In this document: positions 39,941-51,501 of the stretch, one piece after another | How positions within the stretch are numbered: position 1 is the stretch's first letter | Layout: the number at the start of each line of letters is the position of its first letter | NCBI RefSeq assembly: GCF_014905175.1 | Contig: NC_057792.1 | Location: forward strand, 3,534,001 to 3,598,000 | Direction: 5' to 3' | Origin: Aphidius gifuensis | Taxonomy: Eukaryota > Arthropoda > Insecta > Hymenoptera > Braconidae | Length of the DNA: 64,000 bases | Made by a program: the position numbers and the translations under genes | The notes under the pieces: model-generated | What the model was told of the DNA's origin: nothing | The model's database searches: none | Seen by the model: only the letters and a program-made list of their open reading frames with translations

Positions 39941-41300
39941 GGAAGAGGTTAAATTGTTAAGTACCTAAAAATTTTTCGAGGTACTCGTGACGAGAAGCCG
40001 AGACAAGGGCGGCTCGATTACACACTGAATTTGGCGATCGTTGTTTTCGTCGGTATAAGAAAATGAATAAAGATAAAAATAAAAAAAAAATAAAAATCGG
40101 TTCTTTTGCCGGTCTGTGACTATGTTGTGTTGTCCTGGGGGGTTGCAACAGGGATAATCAGAAAGAATCTTTTACTGCAGTGTAAGACAAAAAAAGACAA
40201 AGAAAAAGAATGAAAAAAAAAAAAATAAGAAAAATGTCAAATGTATCAGTAAAAAGAAGCTGGTGTATATTGTGTTTGTATTTGCAGTAAAATTCTCATA
40301 TAGGTGGTTATACTCCTTCTGGCCGATGTCTTCCATCGTCGTGTCTTTTGTGACCCATGAGCCCGCCGGGTTAGATTCCTACGTAAAATGTATACAATGC
40401 GAGTTATTGCAGCAACATACAAGATGTGGCCTGGCGCCACTCGCGCAAGCTCGCATAAATCCCCCTTGGGCTTTTTTTTTTTTAATAAAAACACAATAAA
40501 TATACCTTTATATAAAAATGGAATGAAAATATGAGTTACTACAAGAAGCACTTTGAACTTGAAAATAATAATCATAAATTTATAAATATAAATATAAAAA
40601 TTTATTTTCTTGCTTATTATATTGAGAGCATGTATATTAATTAAATTAATATTTAATTTGCCATTAAAAATAAATTTTTTTTATGTAGTTTTTTAAGGTA
40701 TATTTTTTATTAAAAATATATTCAAATAGTATATATAGTGACACAAAATGAAAATAATGCAAAATAAAAATGATAAAAATAGTCGTATATTGTTAGTAAA
40801 TGAAAAATAAAAAAAAATAAATATATACCCAAGGTGAAATAATAAATATATGTTGTGCAAGTGTAAATTATGTCCCGAGGGTAAATGTCAAGAAAGAGGA
40901 TTATATTGTGAATAAAAGACACAAGTATATAATGACAAAATGAGATGATAAGAATTTGCATTGGTTGTAAAATATTTTGATGAAAATAAAAAGGTATATG
41001 TGTTATGTATATTTAAAAATAAAATAATATAAATATATGCCGACATGTTTTAAAGATTGAAAATCATGTTTGACGACGTCTGTCTGTCGCGACGTGCAAA
41101 AGAAAACACTATAGTTTGGATATATGTATATATATAAATTTATGTTCATATCATTTGAAATCTTTAGCCCTGTATCCCTGGCAAACTGGCGTCAGATAAT
41201 CAGGTAACGCACCCTCAACCTGCCACATCCAAGCACTGTCTCTATCTCTCTTTCTCTGTCTAACTTACGACCGGAAGTATTATCTCTATTCTGACATCAC
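39941..41300. other. GC-elevated islands
   Basis: The blocks 39950-40160 and 40290-40470 are the most GC-rich in this part, the latter including GAGCCCGCCGGG and CTGGCGCCACTCGCGCAAGC. A third lies at 41070-41290. On the minus strand the 40290-40470 block reads as an open basic stretch (PKGDLCELARVAPGH...), but there is no plausible exon boundary pair. They are candidate conserved noncoding elements. Confidence 0.35.
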
Positions 41301-42535
41301 ATTGTTTTCATCCTTTGAGCATTAGACCAGCTTTAAATAACTTTGTAAATTGTTCAAAATTTCTATATATCCTCTTGTTTTTTTTTTTATTTTTATTCTC
41401 TTGTATTTCTTAAAAGTTTGTTAAAACAGTATCCTTACAATCTTGCAGATTAATGTGGTCATAAAAAAAAGAAAAAATATGTTACACCAAAAAAAGAAAA
41501 AAAAAAAAAGATAACCCAGATTACAATGTCGTAAAATGGAACAAAAAAAAGATATAAAACTAAAAATAAAGGTAAAAAAAAATTTACTTTTATGATTATT
41601 GGTCACTCCAAGCGTGACAGAAAATAGAAGGTTTTTTAAAAAAAATAGTAAAAGAAACTTTTTGGTAGCAGAAATAATATAATTTTTGTTTAAATTTGCA
41701 GTTTGTCAAATTAACAAGTGCCAGAAATAATTATAAAAAGCACTAGGTGGCAAAATTATTGAAAAAAAAAAAATGATAATCTTGAAATCTATTTTCGGTG
41801 TAAATAGTTTTTGATGAAGCTTTCTACAAATGCACTATATATTTTATACAGTATTTATTTATAAAAAATATTCAGTCAAAGTGTCTACCATAATTATAAA
41901 AAAGCCCACAAGTAACAGAGTATTCAATCACTCTTAAAAAAAATAAATAGCAAATAGTAAAAACGTGAAAAATAATGGCCAGTGATAGTTTAACGAACGT
42001 AAGTAATATAATGTACATGGTCACGGGTAACGATAGATCTTTTTAAATAAATCCCGATGGGCCAAACTCAGTATATATTTTTTTTTTATTTTTCAACTCC
42101 GTATCAGGTACGTTTTATACATTATCAGCGGCTATGTACAATCGAGTGATACATGCGCGCACATTGTGAAACCGGACATTTCATGCCACTCTAAAGCTGT
42201 ACCTCTAAAAAACTTCCATCGAGTTTTTTATAAGGGTAGAAAGTACACCAAGCTTTAAATAAACTAAATAAAAAAAAAAAAAAATAGAAATAGAAAAATT
42301 GGATACAATGAAAGACAAAACAAAAAAATATATTTAAAATAAAAAAAAAAAAAAGATGGACAGTAAAAGTGTGCTGCAAACTGTTAGTGAATTTATGGTT
42401 GGTTCAGGACAGTTTAATTCGGATTAAACTTATACTGTAAAGAACGTATTAAAAGGATTTGCGATGGACACGTTTATAGATTCTGTGAGCCAATGATGTA
42501 GCTATTGATGTTGGTTTATAAATACCAGCAAGTCG
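41301..42535. other. AT-rich DNA with a repeat-like hairpin start
   Basis: At 41603-41621, GGTCACTCCAAGCGTGAC forms a small stem and is followed by AGAAAATAG. A related string begins at about 1453. A further unique patch lies at 42000-42240. No gene is called. Confidence 0.4.
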
Positions 42536-42946
42536 TTGTATATAGGATTTTTAAAACCAGTCAATTTGATCTATACCACCCATGGAAATAAAACATGTAA
42601 AATAAAATTTAAAAAAGACGAAGAAAAAAGTGAGGGAAATAAAAAAAAAGTAAAGAAGGAAGGAAAATGGTTAGACAAAACAAGAAAATCTGCTTTTCTT
42701 ACAAACAAATATAATGGAATGTTTGAGGTCGGCTGTCAAATGTTAAACTCTTTGATTCAGGTGTGTGGCCCAAAAGCAAAAAATTACACCAATGATATTT
42801 TTAACACTAACCTCGCGTCAATTTTTTGTTTGAGAGATCGCGTTAACAACGAAACCAATGACCCAAAAATTTTTGAAGGCGTGTGTTCAGCGAAGATCAG
42901 CCGGATTAGAGACACGTCCGTTTTTTTTTTTTTTTTTTATTTTTGA
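42536..42946 (+). CDS. Possible coding segment, unrecognised
   Basis: An open frame of 136 codons is unusually long for this base composition. The first ATG in frame is internal (about 42719, MFEVGCQMLNSL), so the upstream lysine-rich part would need a splice acceptor or another start. The centre and end have mixed, non-repetitive codons (LIQVCGPKAKNYTNDIF; NLASIFCLRDRVNNE; VCSAKISRIRDTS) with five cysteines before a poly-T-encoded phenylalanine tail. A possible donor GTGTGT sits after LIQ. There is no homology that I recognise. It could be an exon, a decayed gene, or a conserved element that happens to be open. Confidence 0.22.
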   Translation: MYIGFLKPVNLIYTTHGNKTCKIKFKKDEEKSEGNKKKVKKEGKWLDKTRKSAFLTNKYNGMFEVGCQMLNSLIQVCGPKAKNYTNDIFNTNLASIFCLRDRVNNETNDPKIFEGVCSAKISRIRDTSVFFFFFYF

Positions 42947-42975
42947 ATGAATGAATGGATGGATGAATGAATGAC
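42945..42975 (+). repeat. (GAAT/GGAT)n microsatellite
   Basis: A run of about seven GAAT or GGAT tetranucleotides directly follows a T18-class homopolymer. Confidence 0.85.
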
Positions 42976-44050
42976 GGATTATATGAAAAAGAAAAAAAAT
43001 AGTACTGGCAAACTTAAACTGCTTTTTTTTTTTTTTTATGAAAACTGACTGATTTGTTAGTCTTTTTAAAAAATTTCAATATTGGTTGATGCAAAGTTCT
43101 TTGTAAAAATTTGGAGGTTTAAAATATTATTTTGAGGTTTATTTTATTATTTTGCAGTCAGTTAAATAAATGAAACCATCATGGATTTAAACTGTCATTT
43201 TATTTTTAAAATAACGATAATAAAAGTCAAATTGAAAGCTGAGATTTAAATTTGTTCGTTGACATGTTCTGGATGTTGTCTAGATATATTTTCTATACCC
43301 CTTTTTTTCTTTTTTCTGTATTTTTCATTTATTTTATTGCCACCTTTTTCTGAAGAGAATGAATGTCATTTCAAAGACATGCATTTGGAAGCATGCATCT
43401 AAAAGACATATGTTGGATTTTTATGTCAGAATGAATTTGGAATTTTAACAACAAGTTTTTACATGTTAGTGGAAAATTTTTTGAAAAGCTCTTTTACAAG
43501 ATAATATTAATATCAACATGATTTTGTGATGGTGAATGAAAAAAGCATGTCATTAATCTGCCAAAATATTATTTTGTTCAATTTATTTTTAGTTTTTAAA
43601 ATTAATGTCTGACTAAATCTTTTTTTGAATCCCTAAAATAACAGAAAATTTTTAACCATTAAATATTAAAACTGAATGACAAAAAAAAAAAAAAAAATAG
43701 AATTGAACTTTTTACTGAATTTGACTTTTCATTTTTCAATTAATTTAAATTCTTTTTATATATAAAAAATTTATACTAATTAATTATTTTTTAAAATGCC
43801 AATTTATTCTATTTGAAGTATATTTTTATCAATAAAAAGCTCTATTTTTGGGTAATTTTAACTAATCAATTTAACTTCAATCAAACTTCAATATATTTTC
43901 AATCAAATATACTTCAGACTCAATGTAAAAATAAACAAAAATCAAAAAATATCTACGTTTGAAAAATAAACTTTATTATATAAATATAGAAGTTATATTT
44001 ATATTTGCAAAAATAAATTGAAAATATAATAAAAAAAAAAAAAACTAATT
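42976..44050. other. AT-rich DNA, no gene
   Basis: Only homopolymers and TA-rich sequence, with weak complexity at 43250-43440. Confidence 0.65.
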
Positions 44051-44790
44051 TTTACTGCTCAAATAAAGTTTGAGTGAAGAATTTTACCGTTTCGTTTGAC
44101 GTATATTGAAGCACTTGGAAGTATCATATACGCAAGAGTATAAATAATTTTTTTTTTGGTAGAATTCTCGTTGAATATTGCCATGAGCAGTGTATTGAGA
44201 GAAAGAGATAGACACGACAGAGAATAAAAAAACCGAAACGAATGAAATGAAAAGCTCAATATCGGTGATTGCTGTGGCAAGACGATGCTTCGAAGCACAC
44301 AGTGAGTGAGTTGCCGAGCCGGAAAAGCGAGCCATAATGTTGACTCTGTGGTGCTTTCATTGAGGGATGCTTTTCTCAACTTTCATAGAGATGCATCCTA
44401 ATATATCCGCTTGGCTTGCTCGCGCTTGTGTTTGACGAGTATACTTGGACCCAAGTATATTATCTACGGAGAAGGAAACCTCGCCTCAAACTGTAGAAAC
44501 TCACCTCCTCAATATACTACTTCTTGCATTTATATCATTGCTATCATCTTTCTTTTTTTTTTTTTTTTTATTTTAACTCTAAACCCCTCCTCCTCTTCCT
44601 TGGAAGCTCTCAATTGCCGTTGCGACCCTTATTCCATTCTACTTTTTTATACTCAAGAATCACTCGAATACGATTTCCGAGCGAAAATTGTGAAGAGGAA
44701 TGAATTATGCGCACCATCGAGACGATTCTTATAACGACGGACGGAACTCAAGCTCGAAAATGCGAAAAGCGGATGGTTGAGGGTTAGTTT
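44051..44790. other. Large GC-elevated island
   Basis: One of the longest normal-complexity blocks in the window. It holds a quasi-palindrome TATACTTGG-AC-CCAAGTATA at 44441-44460 and overlapping open frames on both strands. On the minus strand, 44059-44379 begins with a favourable-looking MRKASLNESTTESTLWLAFP and then turns into serine/phenylalanine low complexity. On the plus strand, 44411-44734 ends in SLEALNCRCDPYSILLFYTQ and onward. Neither frame shows a domain, so the block may be a promoter/regulatory region or unrecognised exon. Confidence 0.3.
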
Positions 44791-46555
44791 TCATCGTTCT
44801 TGAAAATTGAGAAAAAGTAAAAATAAAAAAAAAAGCCTTGTTTTTTCTCTTGATATATGTATATTGTTTTTTTTTTTTTTCCTAGATTGAAGTAACATTT
44901 TTCAATTTCACTAATATAGACTCAAAATTCAAAGTCTTTTTGTGATTTTCTTGACTCATTTTTCATTATTATTTTCTTTGAAATAATTTTCAAAACGATT
45001 TTATCATTCAAATTATATTAATAAAATTAATTTCAATTATTCAAGTTGTAATAATATAATAATATAAAAACTTTTGTATATGTATTATATATTTAAAAAA
45101 AAAAATTATTATAAATAACACAGGCGTTTACAAAACCATGATGACAATCATCATGATAATGATAAGCGTAGTGCGTATAAAATGGGATTGTCAAACAACG
45201 CGTGGCATTAGTGAATGTATTTAATGAGGGGCACGCGTGCGCTCGCGGCTACTTTGACACAGTAGTGAACGTGCAGTACAAACCCATTTAATAAATATAT
45301 ATGTGGGGTTGATGGTCACAACTACCCTCCTCTTTCTCCTCCTCTTACCCCTAATGTCAAATATCCCACATTCATATACACAAACTGAAATTAAACATCA
45401 TCACACACATGTATAAATTTTTAAAGCTTTGTGTATTTTATGATCCTGAACATTACGTTATGATTATTCACGGTACACTGTGTTTTATTGTGTTGGCACA
45501 TGTATATTGAAACCGTGACGAGAGAGTACTCAAACAAATATAAAAATCTTTTTTTTTTTTTACTTTCTTTCTTTCATTCATTCATTTATATATGTTTTTT
45601 CTTTTTTTTTCTTTTTCCTTGTATATTTATCTCTCAGCCTTTTTTTTTTCCTTCATTCAATCCGGATATAATTTCAAGGGGCTAAAATACAGTTGATACA
45701 TTACAGATTTATATTTGTGGGCGTGATATTTTTAAGATTTTTCTGTAACTAATTCTTGCTTATTTCATGTTTCAGTTGGTTTTGACTCTCACGATTATAT
45801 CATGCAAGATAATACATAACATAAAGATCATTAGTTATCGGATTTCATCATTATATACAGGGGTGAAAATATAAAAAATAAAAATATGTATTTTTATAGA
45901 AATATAAAATGAAAGAGAGTGAAAGAGAGAAAATAAAGTTGGATGAGTAAATATAGAAGGAATGAAAAATATTAACGGATGTTTGTGGAGGACAAAACGA
46001 TGTGGGACAGAATATTGGTATCATATATAGCATTGGTACAAGCAATAATATCGTTGAGTAAAGGGCGGGGGTGGATTGTGAGCACAGTCTATCAGCTTGG
46101 CTTTTGTGTTAATATACAGATATGTATATATAGATGAAGAGTACATTGAAAGAGAGAAAAGGAAAATGAACAAAAAAAAAAAAAGAAAATATGGACAGAA
46201 AGTCCAGCGTGCCGAGGCTCATTCATCGCATATCGACAATGTCCGGCTATTTTCGATATGAGATATCGTTCAAATGCGATAATCCACATAATTCACTTGC
46301 GTTATATTGCTGCCATACCTCACGTGACTCTACTGACATACCATCTGACAAACCCACCCTATTAACTGTCATACAAATATTTTACTTTATTTATATTTAT
46401 TTGTTTTTTAAATATTATCATGTTATGTAGAAATTAATTTCATTTGATGCATTCAATCTTGACTCAAAATATATATGAAAAAACAAGAGTACTAATATCA
46501 AAAGCATATTAACATGAAGTCAATGTCATTGAAAGTTTATCAAATATAAATAAAC
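44791..46555. other. AT-rich DNA with islands at 45160-45400 and 46050-46350
   Basis: The first island contains GGGGCACGCGTGCGCTCGCGG; the second contains AGGGCGGGGGTGG and a block around 46200-46340. No gene is called. Confidence 0.4.
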
Positions 46556-46563
46556 ATAATATC

Positions 46564-46613
46564 AAGTGATCTCATCAACTCCTTGATATATATGATCAAT
46601 CAATTCATTTATT
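46564..46613 (+). repeat. Direct repeat copy 1 (50 bp identical core)
   Basis: The 50-bp core starting AAGTGATCTCATCAACTCCT is identical to 46911-46960. Similarity extends upstream (TCAAATATA...) and downstream (ACAAAATTCATCAATTTAAT) with gaps, giving a duplicated block of about 150 bp offset by 347 bp. Confidence 0.9.
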
Positions 46614-46910
46614 GACCATATATACTATTCAATATATATTATGTACCAATTATTAACAAACAAAATTCATCAATTTAATTCATTATATTTAGATATAAAT
46701 AATAATATCAGCCTAATTAAATATGCAATAATATACTTAATAAACAAGTATATTAACTATTAGTAATTTAATGTTAATATAATATGATGTAAATTATCTA
46801 CAATTTGTTTATGCATATGTTAACATTAAACAATATACCGCCCTTAACTTTATTATAGAAAGCAATTATCAATTGAAGTGCTTGTCAAATATATCCAAAA
46901 TAATCATCAA

Positions 46911-46960
46911 AAGTGATCTCATCAACTCCTTGATATATATGATCAATCAATTCATTTATT
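46911..46960 (+). repeat. Direct repeat copy 2 (50 bp identical core)
   Basis: Second copy of the core at 46564-46613, in the same orientation. Copy 2 lacks some TA-rich sequence found downstream of copy 1. This is a segmental tandem duplication with intervening unrelated sequence, not a satellite. Confidence 0.9.
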
Positions 46961-47030
46961 CATTGCCAAAATATTATGCCAATTATTTACATTGACAACA
47001 AAATTCATCAATTTAATATTAAGTTAAATA

Positions 47031-50000
47031 AATCATCAAAATGCATAATATATATTTAAAAAAAAAGTAGAATTAATGTACGACTAAAATTAAAATTGGT
47101 AAATATTTTCATTCACCACAACTTTTGAAATACCGCTTATGTTCATTTTAATTTACATTCTCTGCCATACAACATATATATAATACAAAAATAAATAAAA
47201 ACAAACCAGAATGAAAATAAAATTTCAAAAAATAATACATTTTAATATACATTTATATACAGACACAAAATAATTGCCTTTCAAGGCTCGATCATTTCGA
47301 CAATTAGATCCCAACGATTGTGTTTTTATACGATACTTCCTTCTGTTGATCCCCCCTATTTTTCTTCTCAAAAACAAACACACACACGATAAAAGAAAAA
47401 AAAAAAATTAACTACTCAAGAGGGGTTTTGTTTCTTTCGCACTTGGCCAAGCAAAGAAAGTTGATGAAAGAAAAAAAAAATAAATGAAATAAGACAAGAA
47501 ATAAAAATAGTGATGGTGGCATTGCAATGTTGTTGTTGTTGGTGGTGGTGGTGGTAGTAGTGATGGTAGCGGCGCTTAGTGAACGCGAATGTTTATAGGG
47601 AGTTTTGAGGGTGAGAGAGAAAAGTAAAAAGAAGTTAAGGGTATGGGATAACATGGACACAGGCGAGCCAAAAGTCACGTCTCCACCTTTTTATTGTGAG
47701 AGCGCCAGTGGCAGTAGTTATATATATAAATGAGAGAGATCACTATGTGATGATACTCATGAGTGAGATAAAAAATATACATGTACATTTTTAGGTGAAA
47801 GAGAGTGTTGTGTTCTCTTTATCTTTTTTATTTTTGTGTATGTGTTATGTGTATTTGTGAAAAAGAAATTTAAAAGAAGTAAAAATATATATTATTCAAG
47901 TACTGCAGGAGACTCTTGTGCTTGCACACTTATATTCGTTTTAAAACGGGTGCCAGATTTGCCTTTATTTATTGGTGGTTGGTAGTTGAGTGGCGCTAGT
48001 GCGGCATTTTAATTGCACTCTTATATACCACCAACAGAGAAAATAACACAGGCCTTCACGAAGGCGGTACAGACTGGTGTTATATTTTCAAATGATCTCC
48101 ACCTACCTATATATATATAATATAATATACCCAACCCTATATCTACCTATCTACCTACCTACCTAACTAACTTAGCTATCAACCCCTTTTTGTTTAATAC
48201 TCTAAACAAATTTATCTACAATTTTAGTATTTTAATTTTTTTTATTTTTGCCTTTATTTATATCCACCCTCTTGATACAAGCAACCAACCAGTAAACCAA
48301 CTGGTGAAGAAAAAAAAATTATCACTGTTGTCCAATATAGAAAATCTTTGTATATATATATATATTGTGTCCCTTCACTTGAAGTCAAATATATTATCAT
48401 TCATTCTCTAGTTTATGTTGGTACTTGTTTGTGGCTTTCGTTGGATTCAACCACCCAACAATTCTATGCTTGCTTGCATTTTCCCGGGGTTTTATACGGT
48501 GGTGACAGTTTTCTTTCACTTATTCTATACTATTCCTTTTCCCTATCATCTACCTCTTTATACCCTCTACCTACCACCCCCTTCATAATATGTATATAGT
48601 ACTACTTGCCAGCTATTCAACGTCATACGTATATATTTATATATTCTTTTGTGAAATTGTATTAGAGAGAAATAAAATGTGAAAAAAAGATTTTGAAAAG
48701 AGGGACAGACCTTGTACTAGACGTATTTTAGGGCTTATCATCACCAGATCTACCCAGAAATACGCGAGAAATTATTTATTAGGGTGAAACACCTTTTCTG
48801 TCACCTACCCAGCAACTGGAACTTCTTCATTTTCTACGAGAGTCATAAAAAAGATTAATGAGCTTACCGCAAAAATTTTTATCAAACAAAATTATATATA
48901 TACTTCAACTGGACCCTGATGTTGAAAAAAAAAAACGAGTTCTTTTTTTTTAGAAAACTTTAAAATTATTAATCGTGAATTGTTGTGTTAATTATAAAGT
49001 CATCAATCAAATAACTCATGGTAAAAAGTAATTTGTTGAATACATTTTTTTAATTTATAATTTTTTAGTTTATTTCTTAAAATCAATATTCATTTTAATA
49101 AAGAAAGAAGATATATATTTTACAAATGATCAATCTGTATTAGATATTTTGAATTTTAATCCAAAAAAGGTTCAAGTATTTTTTTTTTTTTTTTTTTGAA
49201 TATATGTCATGTATGAAAAGATGAGAAAGATAAATTCTTTAAAAAAAAAAAATCTTTCGACAAATATTTGTAGGGTGTGTGGTTGGGGCGTGGTTGGATA
49301 AACATATCGGCACAAACAAAAAAAAAAAAAAAAAACCACGCAGTTTTCAAGTTTTTCTTTGGTCTATTATTATTAGTATATTTTTTTTTTTCATTTTTGA
49401 ATCTTGTGATATATATACAACACTGGATGTGTATGAAAAACCTGCAAAACATTTTTAGGTACACAATTTTATTGACCCCCTTGTCAATTGTCATCCCCCA
49501 AGTGTCATACCTGAGACCACACACGTTTATTTCAATCCATCTTAAACTTTTGATGCTGTTTATTCATTTTTCATTTTGCAATTTCAAAAAAGTTACAAAC
49601 TACATGGAGAAAAATGTATATTTATACACTTGGTAAATGCAGAAATTGTTTCTTGTGGCAATCAGAGGGGGGCTATATAACCACTTAGTTTTAAAAAATT
49701 TTTTTTATTTTATTCATTTTACTCCTTCCTTCAAGCTTCTTCAGAAACCTGTCGTTACTATCCTGCTAAAGTGTGACTGAATTATTCAACAAATGTCGCG
49801 CACAAGTTTTGCCGGATTTGTAACACCCGTGCGCTCACTAGCTACTACTACCACAGTCACTTGGTTAAAGTGAAGAAAACAAAGTTACTTTCTGGAATCT
49901 TAATGACTATAGACTCTCATCTTGGATATTCTTCAAGAGCAGTATTCAACATGAATTTTTAAATTTAATTTTTATTTATTTTTTTTTTTATTTTTAATAA

Positions 50001-50733
50001 AAATAAATTTATTCTTTCGAGATATATTTATTATTTATTTTTATTTATTTTTTTATTAATAAGAATTACTGTCAAATGAGAATTGTTGTAAATTGGCATT
50101 TTTAAAAAATTTAATTGACAAAAGGAAAAAAAAAAAAGAACAAGAATTAAATGAAATTATAAAAAAGATAATTTTTGTGTTTTCAAGTATACTATCATCA
50201 AATTTCATATACTCGGTGTATATGTACAATCACATGACAATTTCCGGCTGAAGAACAAGTATATGTATTAGTACAAATTCTGTAAGTTGATGATAGTGAC
50301 AAAAAGGGGTGACTATAAGTACTTAGTAAAATGTGCCGGAAGTAATCATATCTCTGGTAACCAGTTTGCTTCTTCAATTACCTGCTGACTGTTACGGAAC
50401 GTCTCATCACTTGAGAAATAAATGAAGATAATTTTAAACGTCTGAATAACTTGCATGGAATTCAATTTCACATTGCAAAATTGCTGTATATTATATACAA
50501 GTTTGTAATATTAACATATTATATATATTTTATGTTATACATATATACAAATAGGGAGAAAGGAATTTATATTCTCCAAAAGTAAATTAATTAATTTGAT
50601 ATTTACAGAAATATTTAATTATGAAAGGATAAATACAAATTCAAATAAATAAATATTATATTTTTTATCTATCCTTGTTTCAATTAATTAATATAAAATT
50701 TATTTATTTTTTTCTAATATTCATTCAACTTAC
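47031..50733. other. AT-rich DNA with several islands
   Basis: Unique patches occur at 47270-47360, 47570-47720, 47890-48080, 48400-48560, 48680-48860, 49640-49930 and 50200-50430. Microsatellites lie at 47528-47574 (TTG/GGT/AGT) and 48142-48168 (CTAC). No gene is supported. The 119-codon frame at 49277 is low complexity. Confidence 0.45.
47528..47574 (+). repeat. Trinucleotide repeat tract (TTG)n(GGT)n(AGT)n
   Basis: A compound triplet tract of about 45 bp lies inside a purine-rich block. On the minus strand it would encode threonine/asparagine runs if translated, but no gene is called there. Confidence 0.85.
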
Positions 50734-50806
50734 CCTTACTGCTGCAGTTGATAAAATTTTTAGATGATAAATCGCATCAGTTTGTCTCAATAAAACACAT
50801 TATCAT
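50734..50806 (-). pseudogene. Exon-like segment resembling 22972-23042 (exon B)
   Basis: On the minus strand the layout mirrors exon A: a T-rich tract ending TTTTTGTTGCAG, then ATGAT..., and at the far side GTAAGGGTAAGT. The interior shares ATCTAAAA-TTT-ATCA with exon A. It is two bases longer and the frame matching exon A hits a stop early. A different frame gives a similar ending (HLKILSTAAVR against NLKFPSSIAIR). Either this is a broken paralogous exon, or the likeness is splice consensus plus chance. Confidence 0.22.
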
Positions 50807-51228
50807 CTGCAACAAAAATTAGAAAATAATATTGTTAATTATAAATTTTATATTCATGTAAAACTAACAGCTAAAATATAACTTATTTAGCTCAACAAAC
50901 TTAATTATTTAACGAGAAAAAAAAAAATTAAAACAGCTAATTATCATTAAACTATTTCACCTGCGTAAATAAATAATCATTTAAAATATTAAATTTCTAT
51001 AATACAAATAAATAATTTATTTATTCCAAATGATTTTTTTCATCAGAGTATATTATATATAAATAAAAAAAATATGAAATTTATTGCATTCAAGTAAGCT
51101 TTTTATTTGAAATGTAATAAATTCTTTTCTCTCTGTATATGAATCACCTTGGATTCATATGGATCACGTCATCCAAATGTATATATGATTAAATCAATCT
51201 TCACCTTGTTGTCTCATAATTTTACTCT
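50807..51228. other. AT-rich DNA, no gene
   Basis: Nothing is seen except a small complex patch at 51120-51230 with a GGATTCATATGGATCA imperfect repeat. Confidence 0.6.
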
Positions 51229-51501
51229 TTGAAAATCAAGTCAGTTGAAAACGCGATAACTACGACAACCTTGCCGCCACTTAAACGCGATCGCATTAAC
51301 ATTTTCAGCTACCGTTACCATGCGACGAGAACGATCCATTCAAATCTGCATAAATATTCGATGCCACCTCATCCTGAAAATATATATATACTGTGTATCC
51401 TGTTGATGGTGTTGCTTTATATGGTGTGCTGGATATTTTTGGATCCAATAAAATGCCGCATCATGATGCCCCTAGTGAGTCTTAATTTTTTACACGTGTA
51501 G
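51229..51501 (+). CDS. Possible membrane-protein exon
   Basis: This 90-codon open frame lies in a block of distinctly balanced composition. Its first two-thirds are basic and polar (VENAITTTTLPPLKRDRIN; YRYHATRTIHSNLHKYS). A hydrophobic segment follows (IYILCILLMVLLYMVCWIFL, about residues 52-71) that would span a membrane, then DPIKCRIMMPL. A good donor GTGAGT lies at 51475 right after MMPL, and TTTGAAAATCAAG before the block could serve as acceptor. The real exon may therefore be about 51238-51474. The initiator used in the drawn frame is not an obvious start. No family is recognised. The coding texture is better than for other frames in the window, but this could still be a conserved noncoding element. 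Confidence 0.3.
   Translation: MKIKSVENAITTTTLPPLKRDRINIFSYRYHATRTIHSNLHKYSMPPHPENIYILCILLMVLLYMVCWIFLDPIKCRIMMPLVSLNFLHV

Noticed and set aside
49277..49636. 119-codon plus-strand open frame
   Set aside because: Lysine and phenylalanine homopolymers, no coding texture or signals.
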